Shown here: positions 16,740 through 26,168 of the stretch, piece by piece
Numbering within the stretch: position 1 is the stretch's first letter
Layout: each line of letters starts with the position of its first letter
Source: Chitinophagaceae bacterium
GTDB lineage: Bacteria; Bacteroidota; Bacteroidia; Chitinophagales; Chitinophagaceae
Assembly (NCBI GenBank): GCA_024707305.1
Contig: JANPZZ010000020.1
Span: forward strand, 37,005-101,004
DNA: 64,000 nt
Reading direction: 5' to 3'
Program-made: the position numbers and the translations under genes
The notes under the pieces: model-generated
The model's database searches: none
What the model saw: only the letters and a program-made list of their open reading frames with translations
Told to the model about the DNA's origin: nothing

Positions 16740-18291
16740 CTATATATAGTACATAAATTGTCTGGTGTCCACTTTCCATTCCGGTATCGATGTCAGGATA
16801 TTGCCGATCTTATTAGAAAACTTCAATGTCACCGGAATTCCATCTCCGTATATGCAGGAATTGTAATTCAGCTTTGTTAATCCCATTATATCCTTCAATA
16901 CGGTTTCAATATTCGCCTCGCCCCTGATGATTTTGATTCTTAAATTCCTGGGCATTTCCATGCTGTTACTGGAATTCAGCCGGGGGATAAATCCTTTGGT
17001 GCACAGATACGCTTCCTTTTCATCTACAATCATGGCCGTACCCCTCATCACCCCGTAGTTGCTTTCCTGCCCCCTGCCTGGCGGTATAGTTTAAGTTCAT
17101 TGAGGTCTTTGATCAAAATACCGACAAGGTTGGTGGTCGCGTTTCTTTTTTTTGCAGCCTCCAGAAACCCGTTCCATTCGGTATCATTAAAACTGGTTTT
17201 AGAATGTATGAAAAGCTCTGCCGGGTATTTATTCCATTTCTGCCTGTAATCATCCAAGGCCATTCCAATAAGTTCCTCCGCTGCTATAGCATCCAAGTGA
17301 AATTCATAAGGCTTTTCGCTTTCCCACAACCCGATATTTCCCCTGAAAACGGAGCCGTCGCCATCATGTAAAAACATCTGTGCGGCACTGCAAACATTCC
17401 TCTTTTTGTCATTGGGAAGTTTTTTGAAAACTAATCCGATATAGCAAACGCCTTCCCGTATATCACCCAGTTTCCAAGGCAGTCTGCCAAGTTTATAATA
17501 GAGGGTGGTGGATTGTGTCCACGCGAGGTTTGCTTTTAAATACTCATCGTACTTAATATTCGTATCCTTATTGCGAAACCTTAAGGTCCTGTCGACAATT
17601 AATTGAACCGGTGTTTTGATTCCTTCCTGTATCAACCTTGCCTTCATGAGGTGATGGAAGTCCGTGGCCGTATCGAGTATGCGCGACAACATGTCGTCAT
17701 AATCTGCATATTCTTCAAATCCCAATGAAATCTGCCCGGCATCCCTTCTCTCAGCATATTGCTGCGTTCCTTTACTGATATCTCTGCCCCAAGACCCCGG
17801 CTTGCAAACGTTATAAATCTGAATGGGAATAACCAGGAACCATACATCTAACTTTTTATCCTCTTTCTTATGAAACTCTACTATTTTACTGAGGAACATA
17901 TCTACGAGACCGTTTGTCCTGAGAATTTTATTTTTATTGGCCAGCGATTCCTGCAGTTCCATCTTGTCCAATGTAATGGTCACTTCCGGAACTGTTGGCC
18001 ATTTAACATTAAAGACTGCTTCAAAGCCGGGGAAACTTGGTCTTTTACGTTCAAGCGATTTGGTTTTGCTGTATTTGGTTTGTGTGGAAAGAATAGGTTT
18101 ATTGATCTGGCTGACAAATTCCGAATAGTCTGTGATCCCTTCAGCCGTTCCCACCACCCCGATCCTTAATGAATATGGATGTAACGGTTTATGCGGACCG
18201 AATAGCACCAACCCGTCTCTCGGATCAATTGTTTTTTGATCATAACCAAATATCAGATTTGGCTCCTCGATAAAAAAAGTCTACTCTTCAT
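16740..18291 (-). CDS. Short prokaryotic Argonaute (MID-PIWI), SPARTA subunit (frameshifted)
   Basis: In SPARTA the short Argonaute binds a guide RNA and target DNA and, with TIR-APAZ, triggers NAD+ hydrolysis. PIWI landmarks: LGRLPWKLGDIREGVCYIGL, FLHDGDGSVFRGNIGLWES, PAELFIHSKTSFNDTEWNGF, then RGTAMIVDEKEAYLCTKGF, IKIIRGEANIETVLKDI, LTKLNYNSCIYGDGIPVTLK and the terminal FMYYI. Short Argonautes lack PAZ and slicer residues. Two indels interrupt it. One is at 18271-18277, where eight T instead of seven would give MKSRLFFIEEPNLIFG. The other is near 17050, where ..NYGVMRGTAM is expected. The ATG at 18291 overlaps the TIR-APAZ stop by 11 bp, implying translational coupling. Corrected length is about 516 aa, normal for the family. 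Confidence 0.92.
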
Positions 18292-19586
18292 CTTTTTCCA
18301 GGCTTTGAGGTTCCGTATATCCAAAAGAAGAATTCATGTTGTATGGTATTGCGTCTACTGTTATTACTTCCTTACTGCTGACAGGGATCACGATTTTCTT
18401 TTTCTTCATTTGTTGCAGAAAGTTTAAACATGATACCCAAAAGCGTGTCCAGCCAATCTTTATTATACCAATCAAAAGCAAACTTTCTCCGTAAGGCATG
18501 GTGTTCCTCCTGACCAAAAACCACTTCCTCTGCATTTTCAAAAATGATATGACTGTTCACTTTGATGTATGGCTCCGGATATAATATGGCATAAGAGCTT
18601 ATTCCAAAACTCCAGTTATTCCCTTTGTTTTTCCCCGTTACTGCTACATTCGTTTTACCGACAGATTTCAAGCTGATCCTTTTTCGGTTATCAGTCGTAT
18701 TCTGAAAATAGAATACGCTTGTATTTGCCTGCTCAAACCGTTTCATTCTGGATTGAATAAGAAAGTCCTCGATTGTTTTATTAACCAATTGAACTATTTT
18801 TTTTTCTTGGTTCACTCAGTGCAACAAAGTCATCAATGGGTACCAACTGCTCAGTAATTATTTTTTGAAATATCCAATTCGACTGAGGAACTGCATTGAA
18901 TGCTCGGTGGGTAATCGGTACAAGGGAAGAATGACAAATGCCTGTCACTATATTCCAGAAAAGAAAACGGGATATCCAGCAGATCGAGTTTGCTCTTGAT
19001 TGAAGGTTTGTTGATATATAATTTTTTCCGGTAAGCTGAATGGGAACCAATTTGTATAGATGGTTTCTGAATTTGAGTTTACAAGTCCTTCAATTTTTAG
19101 TGCCTCCATCCAGAAATTCAGCGGGCTTGAATTTTGCTCTTCATTCCTTTCAATCTTTTCCTTTTCAAAACTTTCCAGCAACCTGTCCAATCCGACCTGC
19201 CAGTTATTAAAAAAGTCTATTGAATTAAGCCCCATCAATTGTACGGGATAGGAATCTTCGCTTGTTTCATCCAGTTTTATGGGTGACTTAAACCCTTTCA
19301 GGTCTTTAATCCTGTCAGCACAGGATAATTCTTTAAAGACCCCGGAGGTAGGGTCTTTAATTTTATCTAAGTAGGATTTGGAAATAATTACCAGGAACTT
19401 GCATGATTGGTTTCTTATCGCATCCTCGATTTCCGGCCAAAAAGCATCACCGCTTTTCAATTCATCCAGTTCCACCCAAACCTCGTAACCCAATATCTTC
19501 AGTTTGGAGGATAGCCAGGCAGTAAAATAATTATCTGCTGGTGAAGCATGGCTAATAAATATCTTTTTCGGGGCGACTTGTCTCAT
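18281..19586 (-). CDS. TIR-APAZ protein, SPARTA effector subunit (frameshifted)
   Basis: The N-terminal TIR domain (residues 1-150) begins MRQVAPKKIFISHASPADNY and has LVIISKSYLDKIKDPTSGVF followed by KEL, with Glu86 as putative NADase residue. The APAZ part has TIYTNWFPFSLPEKIIYQQT, then in another frame VNKTIEDFLIQSRMKRFEQA, NWSFGISSYAILYPEPYIKV and FDWYNKDWLDTLLGIMFKLS, and ends ..TEPQSLEKDEE. Breaks lie near 18950, 18810 and 18415, and possibly a fourth; corrected length is about 434 aa, as in known TIR-APAZ proteins. It is the first gene of the operon. Whether the breaks are errors or decay is open, but the segments together cover the whole family length. Confidence 0.9.
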
Positions 19587-19638
19587 AAGCAAAAGTTGGC
19601 AACCAAAATAAAGCCATGCAAAGAAATCGTTAAAAATC

Positions 19639-19717
19639 GGACATTTTGGCACTTTTGGACATTTTCCCATCAAAAAAGCAGCCGAGACTACCGGATAAAC
19701 GGGTCCTGTATATACAG
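19639..19717. promoter_or_regulatory. Direct repeats and palindrome upstream of the SPARTA operon
   Basis: Three tandem 9-mers GGACATTTT, GGCACTTTT and GGACATTTT fill 19639-19665, 53-79 bp before the TIR-APAZ start. Further out, CTGTATATACAG (19706-19717) is a perfect 12-bp palindrome. Both lie in the 200-bp gap between the operon and the divergent HTH fragment. They are plausible operator sites, but no regulator is shown. Confidence 0.4.
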
Positions 19718-19794
19718 CCAGTCTAGTGTTTAAAACAGACAACGGAAAGGCATTTTTCAGAAATATTCTATTGTTGATTTTAAACAACAGTATT

Positions 19795-19914
19795 ATGACG
19801 GCATTCACCCCTGAGAAGAAAGTACATCACGGTCGCAGCATCACGCGGTTCCGCGAACTGTTCAGCATCAAGCAGGAAGCGCGGGCAATTGAACTAAGCG
19901 GGGGCTTGTTGTAG
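19795..19914 (+). pseudogene. N-terminal fragment of an XRE-type HTH regulator
   Basis: The 39 residues starting MTAFTPEKKVHHGRSITRFR and continuing ELFSIKQEARAIELSGG match the N-terminus of a common Bacteroidota HTH family (HHGRNVKRFREMLGIKQEALA-like). After GGLL a stop follows and the usual ..QKKISLLEQKE region is missing in all frames. It is divergent from the SPARTA operon and may be the remnant of its regulator or of another gene cut at the island edge. TTGTTG-ATTTTAAA-CAACA just upstream (about 19771-19789) looks like an operator. Confidence 0.6.
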
Positions 19915-20318
19915 AAAAAGTGAACCCGGTTAGAGGATGATCCAGTCGTAGCCATGATATCCGGACCGTCGGGTGAAAATCAAGCGATTTCCAGTTATCG
20001 TTATTAAGAAGCTTTGATGAATAAGCTTCAGTAAATTAATTCAACATATTTACTGAAAGCAGCGTGCAGAATTCGCACAGTGTCTTTGATAATCATTTAT
20101 TTATATCATTTAACAACGATAGGATCGGCATAAGATGTTCGATAGATATCTCATAATTCCCGCCAGCTACAGATGTATTGAAGCCTGCAAACCTTACGTT
20201 TGCAGGCTTTTTTCTTTGGAGAACAATCATTAATGGCGGGTGCGTTTAGGTGTTGAAGCTACCTTATAGTGAACGACATACACTATCTTCAAAAAAATAT
20301 TTATCTGATTGTTAACTT
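19915..20318. other. Gene-free stretch at the right edge of the island
   Basis: No credible frame is seen in about 400 bp. The only clear element is the terminator at 20183-20213. This stretch separates the island from the gene at 20319 and presumably contains the island boundary, but I found no good repeat of the tRNA 3' end here. Confidence 0.6.
20183..20213 (+). terminator. Orphan intrinsic terminator
   Basis: A perfect 10-bp stem GCCTGCAAAC / GTTTGCAGGC with loop CTTAC and six T. No gene ends directly before it on the plus strand. It may belong to a gene lost when the island inserted or decayed. Confidence 0.88.
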
Positions 20319-21251
20319 ATGCTTCCAATCATCTCCCGACGACATCCGTTTAAATTTTATGGGCTACTGTTACTCCTCGTGGCGCTTCTGTCGATCATGG
20401 GAAGTATGCCCATTGCGAACTACATTGAAGCTCAACAAAATGGAGTGCCTACTACAAAGCAAAATGTCGGCGCGTTGGCTGGCGTCACGTTTTTGCTTAT
20501 GATCATCTATGTGATCTATTCTTTTATTAAGTCTGCTCCCAGGATTGTGATAAACCGGGATTTTATTTCCTTTAATAAACAAGGATTTTCATTTGAAGAA
20601 ATCGATCAATTGAATTTACGGGAAAACGCGGGTCAGGCTTCTGGGTCTTTCTTGATTGGGATGGAGCCGCCTTGTATTTTAAAGATGGTACCGTGAAATA
20701 TATTCATGACTATCCATACAAAAACATATCGGAGATTAAACTGACACTAAAGGCACTCGTGGTTGATAGGAATGAATCGTTCCTGGGAAAAAATATGCCT
20801 GTTGAAAAGGCTGAACTGAGTAATGAAGTGTTCGAAACGTATACCAATAGTCCATTTATTTCATTTCGCATCCTTATGTTGCCCGGAATTGCAACGCTGC
20901 TTTACTTTTTCCAAAAGGAATCATAAATATGATTTCTGGGTGTCCGTTATTTTCTCAATCGGATTTGCGATTCTTTCACTAGCAATGATGAACTACTTTA
21001 AAGTTTCTGAAAAGTATTTTGTTGTCAGGCATTATTTATTCTTCTGGCGAGTGAAAGCCTATCGACTGAATGAAATTATTGAATTAAAGTTTGAGCCCGG
21101 AGGAAGGGCGCCGGATCGATTAATCATCACGACGCGCGACTATAAAACTCATAAATATTCGGCTGCCTCTATTTGGGGCAAAACCTGGAAGCGACTCGCT
21201 AAAAGATTAAGTTCTGCTGGAATTATAGTTCAAGATAAGGGTGTGATATAG
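20319..21251 (+). CDS. Hypothetical membrane protein (frameshifted)
   Basis: Three frames (20319-20696, 20672-20926, 20937-21251) read through as one protein of about 310 aa if two single bases are corrected, near 20665 and near 20915. TM helices lie near residues 10-30 and 48-66, and a second pair near 185-225. Short beta-rich parts follow each pair (RIVINRDFISFNKQGFSFEE; YFVVRHYLFFWRVKAYRLNE). This suggests two repeats of a two-TM plus PH-like module. I do not recognise a named family. Confidence 0.6.
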
Positions 21252-21297
21252 ACGAATTAATTTACGCAAAACAGGAGCAGTTTAGTGGCTGGGTATG

Positions 21298-22005
21298 CTA
21301 CACATAATTCGACGCCGCAGCCAACCGCTTCACATCCAGCACCCAGATCTTACGACCCTTGGCTTCAATCAGCTTTTCGTTTTTGAAATCGCGTAACAGT
21401 CTTACTACATTCTCGCGCGTGGCGCCCGCCATACTGGCAATATCATCACGACTCACATTGATTTCAACACGCTCGTCGGGGGCATTTTTGTTTTTATATT
21501 TTTCGCGTAATACCAACAGTGTAATTGCCAGTCGCTCCCGCACCGGTCTTTGTGTAAACACGGAGATGCTATTGGAGAGCACCGCAAACTCATGACTCAG
21601 CGTTTTCAACAATCGCTTTGCCAGTACTGCGGAATGATCCAGTACGTCAAGGAAAACTTCTTTAGGAATAAATGCAATGACAGCTTCTTCTAAAACAGCC
21701 GCGGAATCGGGGTAAGGTTCTCCGGAGAGGATCGCATGGTAACCGAGTAATTCACCCGGGTTGGCTACGTATATAATCTGTTCCTTCCCGAAATTGTCAA
21801 CCTTGTACTTTTTTACTTTGCCATCTTTGATATAATAAATGCCATCGGCATTCGCCGCTTCCTTAAAAACCTTTTCCCCTTTGAGGTAGCTTTTTTCTGT
21901 AGACTGAGACAGCAACTTATCAAACTCATCCGCAGGCAGGTTTTCCAGGATTGACTGGGAATTAAAATCCCACTTATCAATTGGAAAAATGCCTTCTAAA
22001 CTCAT
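21298..22005 (-). CDS. Crp/Fnr-family transcriptional regulator
   Basis: The 235-aa product has an N-terminal cyclic-nucleotide-binding-like barrel (GIYYIKDGKVKKYKVDNFGK; NPGELLGYHAILSGEPYPDS) and a C-terminal winged helix (VSRDDIASMAGATRENVVRL). No Fnr-type cysteine cluster is seen, so the ligand is unknown. The start ATG is at 22005. Palindromes at 22028-22058 lie just upstream, between it and the divergent methyltransferase, suggesting autoregulation and control of the divergent unit. Confidence 0.92.
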   Translation of the reverse strand: MSLEGIFPIDKWDFNSQSILENLPADEFDKLLSQSTEKSYLKGEKVFKEAANADGIYYIKDGKVKKYKVDNFGKEQIIYVANPGELLGYHAILSGEPYPDSAAVLEEAVIAFIPKEVFLDVLDHSAVLAKRLLKTLSHEFAVLSNSISVFTQRPVRERLAITLLVLREKYKNKNAPDERVEINVSRDDIASMAGATRENVVRLLRDFKNEKLIEAKGRKIWVLDVKRLAAASNYV

Positions 22006-22027
22006 GCCAGCAAAGGTATTGACTTGA

Positions 22028-22058
22028 AAGTGATATTTATCACTTTTAAGAGTGATAA
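22028..22058. promoter_or_regulatory. Overlapping Crp/Fnr-like palindromes
   Basis: AAGTGAT-ATTT-ATCACTT (22028-22045) is a perfect 7-bp inverted repeat. It shares its right half with a second palindrome at 22037-22058 (arms TTATCACTTTT and AAGAGTGATAA, one mismatch). GTGAT-N4-ATCAC is close to Crp/Fnr half-site geometry. The sites lie 23 bp from the Crp/Fnr start and 58 bp before the methyltransferase start. Confidence 0.65.
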
Positions 22059-22087
22059 AATGTACGTTTCACAGGGGCGGTAGTTAA

Positions 22088-22095
22088 TAATTTTG
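22088..22095 (+). promoter_or_regulatory. -7 element before the methyltransferase gene
   Basis: TAATTTTG fits TAnnTTTG and is 20 bp before the ATG at 22116. The overlapping palindromes lie about 30-60 bp upstream of it, a position suitable for activation by the divergent Crp/Fnr protein. Confidence 0.5.
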
Positions 22096-22115
22096 CAGCT
22101 CTTAACCGCAAGGAT

Positions 22116-22715
22116 ATGAGTCGTAATACCGTTATTTCCGCATCTGATTACATGAAATCTGACGCTAGTTTTGACGCGCTGTACCCTTCACAAATCAGGA
22201 CTTTTGGGCGCCGCCACTGGACACCCCTGGGTGTAGCCCAACGCGTGATGGGCTTCCTGGGCGACAGCGGGGCAAAAATTCTGGATATCGGTAGCGGGGT
22301 AGGTAAGTTTTGCCTGGCGGCAGCCTATTATGCCCCGGATGTTGAGGTAGTAGGCGTGGAACAAAGAAAGTACCTCATTAGCCATGCACAGGATGCGCAG
22401 GAAAAACTCGGGGTGACGAATGTTACTTTCATCAACAAAAATTTTACGCAGTTAAACCTGCAAGACTATACCCACTTTTACTTCTTTAATTCTTTTTTTG
22501 AAAATATCGATAGCGACGACAGGATAGATGACTCGATCGACTATTCTGACGCGCTATACGAGTACTATGTACGCTATCTGTACAAAGCACTTCAGGAAAT
22601 GCCGAAAGGAACGAAAATCGCAACATTTCATACGCTTGATTACGAGATTCCGGATGGATATAAGCTTGTTGAAAAGCAACTGGACGGCGACTTGTCATTT
22701 TGGATAAAGCAATGA
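22116..22715 (+). CDS. Class I SAM-dependent methyltransferase
   Basis: Of 199 aa, residues 48-57 are [10 protein letters not shown], the SAM-binding motif I, followed by the acidic motif [10 protein letters not shown]. The substrate cannot be told; the protein ends in ..[12 protein letters not shown] without an obvious accessory domain. It lies 28 bp before the SulP gene on the same strand and is divergent from the Crp/Fnr regulator, so the three may form a regulated unit. Confidence 0.8.
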   Translation: MSRNTVISASDYMKSDASFDALYPSQIRTFGRRHWTPLGVAQRVMGFLGDSGAKILDIGSGVGKFCLAAAYYAPDVEVVGVEQRKYLISHAQDAQEKLGVTNVTFINKNFTQLNLQDYTHFYFFNSFFENIDSDDRIDDSIDYSDALYEYYVRYLYKALQEMPKGTKIATFHTLDYEIPDGYKLVEKQLDGDLSFWIKQ

Positions 22716-22743
22716 GATAATTGAAACAGGAAAGTCAGAAGCG

Positions 22744-24437
22744 ATGAAAACGAAATCTGCAATTTTTAAACCCAAATTGTTTGACACTTTAAAAGGCTAT
22801 ACAAAAGAGCTGTTTTTTAAAGATGCAACTGCCGGGGTAATTGTAGGCATTGTTGCACTTCCTTTAGCAATTGCGTTCGCGATTGCGTCAGGAGTATCAC
22901 CAGAGAAAGGTTTATTCACAGCCATCATCGCGGGATTTATTATATCTGCATTGGGGGAAGCCGTGTACAGATTGGTGGTCCCACAGGTGCATTCATTGTA
23001 ATAGTTTATGGAATTGTACAGCAGTTTGGTGTAAATGGATTGGTTATCGCCACTTTTATTGCGGGGATATTGCTGATCATTATGGGGCTTTTGAAATTTG
23101 GTAACGTCATCAAATTTATTCCGCATCCATTAATTACAGGTTTTACAACAGGTATCGCGGTCATCATATTTTCATCGCAGATGAAAGATTTTTTTGGGTT
23201 GCAAATGGATGCCGTGCCTGCAGACTTTCTGGGTAAATGGTCGGCTTATGCAGCAAATCTTTCTTCCATCAACTTATACGCTATCGCCATCGGGGCATTT
23301 ACATTGCTGATGATTTTGTTGTGGCCGAGAGTTACCAATAAAATTCCCGGGTCATTGGTTGCAATTGTTGTTACCACAGTTGCTACACAATTACTCGATC
23401 TGCCGGTGGAAACCATCGGTAGTAAATTCGGTGCGATTCCTTCCTCTTTTCCGGAACCCGTACTGCCTTCTCTCAACTTTTCAACAATACAGGAATTGAT
23501 CCGTCCGGCATTTACCATTGCATTGTTAGGAGGAATAGAATCTCTTTTAGCTGCAGTTGTCGCTGATGGCATGATAAAAGGAAATCATCGTTCCAATACC
23601 GAGTTGATTGCACAGGGCGCCGCCAATATGGGTTCATCCATCTTTGGAGGCATTCCTGCGACCGGTGCAATCGCCAGAACGGCCACCAATATTAAAAGCG
23701 GTGCCAGCACACCTGTTGCCGGCATCATCCACGCCATCACATTGCTGATCATCATGCTTTTTGCCGGACAATGGGCAGCCTATATTCCGATGGCAACACT
23801 GGCGGGTATCCTCATTGTTGTCGCTTACAACATGAGTGAACTGCGTCATTTTATATCCCTGTTAAAAGGAAATAAAAGCGACGTGATGGTGATGGCTTCA
23901 ACATTTTTTCTGACGGTTTTAGTTGACTTAACCGTCGCCATCGAGATCGGGATGATACTGGCAGCATTTTTATTTATGAGAAATATTATGCAATCCAGTT
24001 CAGTAGAAAGCCTGAATCTGGCAAACGATGCTGAAGAGAAGGACGATGAATATGCATCCTTGCCAAAAGGGATGGAGGTTTTTGAAATACATGGCCCACT
24101 ATTTTTTGGCGCAGCTTACAAGTTTAAAGACGCTATGAAAATAGTGGAGAACCATACGCAGATACTCATCATTCGCATGCGGTTTGTTCCTATTATTGAT
24201 GCGACCGGACTGGGAATATTAAAAGAAGTGAATGAGGATATGAACAAAAGGGGAGCAAGACTGATTCTTTCAGATGTCAATAGCGAACAGGTGATACAGG
24301 AACTCAGGAAGAGTCGCCTGCTATTCAGAATTGGTCGCGCCAATGTAACGAAGACACTTGATGCGGCAATAAAGCGAGGGAAAGAACTTCTTATTGAACG
24401 CGACAACAACCAGCCAGCTAAAAACCTGGCACATTAA
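22744..24437 (+). CDS. SulP-family anion transporter with STAS domain (frameshifted)
   Basis: An inner-membrane carrier of the SulP/SLC26 family, probably for sulfate, bicarbonate or another anion. The N-terminal frame ends early. Adding one G to the G5 run 22953-22957 gives ..[20 protein letters not shown] and joins it to the rest, total about 564 aa. TM helices span residues 25-410. The C-terminal STAS domain has [19 protein letters not shown] and [16 protein letters not shown]. It probably shares a transcript with the methyltransferase. Confidence 0.9.
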
Positions 24438-24492
24438 TCAACAGCGAAGTCATTAATTTTATTCAATAAAAAAATCAAAAAATCACTTTACT

Positions 24493-24831
24493 ATGGCTGA
24501 ATTTCCGCCCTGCCCAATGTGCAAATCGACCTATACTTACGAAATGAATTACCTGTTGGTATGCCCTGAATGTGGGCATGAATGGAACCCCAATGAAGCA
24601 CCCGTTAGTGAGGATACATTTGTGGTAAAAGACTGTAATGGCAATATTCTTCAGAATGGAGATTCCGTTGTAACGATAAAAAACCTGCCGGTAAAAGGTT
24701 CTGCACAAAGCATTAAAGCCGGAACCAAAGTAAGAAACATCCGCCTGGTTGACAGCGACCATAATATCGACTGCAAAATCGATGGCTTCGGCGCAATGGC
24801 ACTTAAGTCGGAGTTTGTGAAAAAAGCATAG
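24493..24831 (+). CDS. yjdM: YjdM/PhnA-family zinc-ribbon protein
   Basis: A small cytosolic protein of 112 aa with an N-terminal zinc ribbon (CPMC near residue 8, CPEC near residue 27) and a C-terminal SH3-like barrel ([30 protein letters not shown]). This is the YjdM family, once named PhnA for alkylphosphonate uptake, although its real role is unclear. It is 55 bp downstream of the SulP gene. Its start ATG at 24493 is unambiguous. Confidence 0.92.
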   Translation: MAEFPPCPMCKSTYTYEMNYLLVCPECGHEWNPNEAPVSEDTFVVKDCNGNILQNGDSVVTIKNLPVKGSAQSIKAGTKVRNIRLVDSDHNIDCKIDGFGAMALKSEFVKKA

Positions 24832-24833
24832 CC

Positions 24834-25050
24834 TGCGGCAATGAGGAAATATGTAAATGTGGAAATGTGGAAATGAAAGTAGCGATTTTGGTGCGGGCAA
24901 AATGTGCTGATAGGGCAATATGATAATGTGGTAATGTAGAGAATTATGAGCCTGCTTAATTTTTAGCATTTATAAATTTCCACATTTAAATATTTCCACA
25001 TTTCCACATTTTCTCATTTTGCCTGCACAAAAATCGCTACTTTCTTTATT
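24834..25050. repeat. Octamer intergenic element B3
   Basis: AGGAAATATGTAAATGTGG and AAATGTGGAAATG octamers come first. Next is the core in inverted form, GTAGCGATTTTGGTGCGGGC and AAAATGTGCTGATAGGGC. The complementary half has CACATTTAAATATTTCCACA, TTTCCACATTTTCTCATTTT and GCCTGCACAAAAATCGCTAC. It lies between two convergent genes, yjdM and the lipoprotein gene. Here the core appears once in each orientation, at both ends of the palindrome. Confidence 0.88.
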
Positions 25051-25057
25051 TCTTTCA

Positions 25058-26032
25058 TCAATCTACATACCCGCGATAAAGTGTGTAGTGATCTACTTCA
25101 AATCCACCTGCATAACCGCTATAAGTAGTGGGGTGTGTTGACACATCTTCTGCTCCCGAAGTAATATCCACGCTGGATGCATAAATTCTGAATCCTTTAA
25201 ATACATATTCCGGAGGCAGGTTGAACCAACCATCAGTGTCTGTATTTAATCCTGCATTGTCGACAAGAACAACACCTTCTGATTTCAAACGCCCTTTGTG
25301 GTAGCCGATGCTATCTGGGTTATAACGTACTTCAAAGGTTAGCGTTCTCCATGCTCCATCCGTCTTAAACACTGCGGTATCTGTACGCAAATACATATTA
25401 TTTCTGGATGAACCATTTGCGTTCTTCCAACCATAAGTGCGACCGGTCCAGGTATTAAAATCGGACGGGCCGTTTTGTGCAACGAGTGTAACCGTACCAT
25501 AGTTGGTAAGACCCAGGTAAGGGCCGTTTGAATCATAATCCGTATCAGACAAAAAGAGTTTGCCTGCACCTATTGGAAATGCATCTCCGGCAGTGGTTTT
25601 CCAAAAACTTTGATCGAAGCGGAACTTCATTTCAAATGTTATGGCACCGATTGTGTCAGCGTCGTAAAAGTTCGAGGCAAGAAATGTATGAGTCTGAAGC
25701 CCACTTCTTGTTTTGCCTGAAATGGGGTCTGTACCTCCCAGACCGGTGCGCAGGTTGTGCCTGAGAGCACCATTCACGATGGCAGAATAATTTTGATTTC
25801 CGCTTTGCAAATGGATCCATGTTTTGGAAGACAACGAGCCCGTATCAAATGTTTCGGTGAAGAGTAGTTCCAAAGGGCCGCCACTGAGCTCGGAAGTTCC
25901 TGGAAGTTCTGTTTCCGGCTCTGGTGAAAATCCTTCTCCATGTGCGGGAGAAAACTTGTTGCATGCGACAAGACACACAGCGGAGAATAAAAGTGCAATT
26001 GCCGAATGTTTTTTCGAATCGATCATTTTCAT
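25058..26032 (-). CDS. Secreted lipoprotein with lectin/lyase-like fold
   Basis: The 324-aa protein has a lipoprotein signal (hydrophobic stretch then LVAC, Cys near residue 24). A Pro/Glu-rich linker and a beta-rich domain follow (FTETFDTGSLSSKTWIHLQS; ITFEMKFRFDQSFWKTT; EVDHYTLYRGYVD). The pattern suits a concanavalin-A-like jelly roll, as in polysaccharide lyases or glycan-binding proteins, anchored in the outer or inner membrane. The exact substrate is unknown. Start at 26032 or, two codons later, 26026. Confidence 0.6.
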   Translation of the reverse strand: MKMIDSKKHSAIALLFSAVCLVACNKFSPAHGEGFSPEPETELPGTSELSGGPLELLFTETFDTGSLSSKTWIHLQSGNQNYSAIVNGALRHNLRTGLGGTDPISGKTRSGLQTHTFLASNFYDADTIGAITFEMKFRFDQSFWKTTAGDAFPIGAGKLFLSDTDYDSNGPYLGLTNYGTVTLVAQNGPSDFNTWTGRTYGWKNANGSSRNNMYLRTDTAVFKTDGAWRTLTFEVRYNPDSIGYHKGRLKSEGVVLVDNAGLNTDTDGWFNLPPEYVFKGFRIYASSVDITSGAEDVSTHPTTYSGYAGGFEVDHYTLYRGYVD

Positions 26033-26123
26033 GTTTTCGTTTTTTAATGATTAAAAGTTATAGTATCCGATATCGGGGTGAGACAAAAGATTCCCATTAC
26101 AACAGCTTATCGTTTTTTAAACT

Positions 26124-26168
26124 GTTGTTTACAACACAGCTTTAGCATTCCGCAGTTGTATATACAAC
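26124..26168. promoter_or_regulatory. Two GTTGT-N-ACAAC palindromes
   Basis: GTTGT-TT-ACAAC (26124-26135) and GTTGT-ATAT-ACAAC (26155-26168) lie 31 bp apart, centre to centre about 32 bp. They sit 92-136 bp upstream of the lipoprotein start and about 380-420 bp before imuA. Paired identical half-sites suggest a dimeric repressor or activator. The regulator is unknown. Confidence 0.5.

Noticed and set aside
20148..20168. Sequence ATTCCCGCCAGCTAC resembling a tmRNA 3' end
   Set aside because: No T-arm partner, no acceptor stem and no tag frame nearby; the similarity is too short. It could at most be an old attachment scar.
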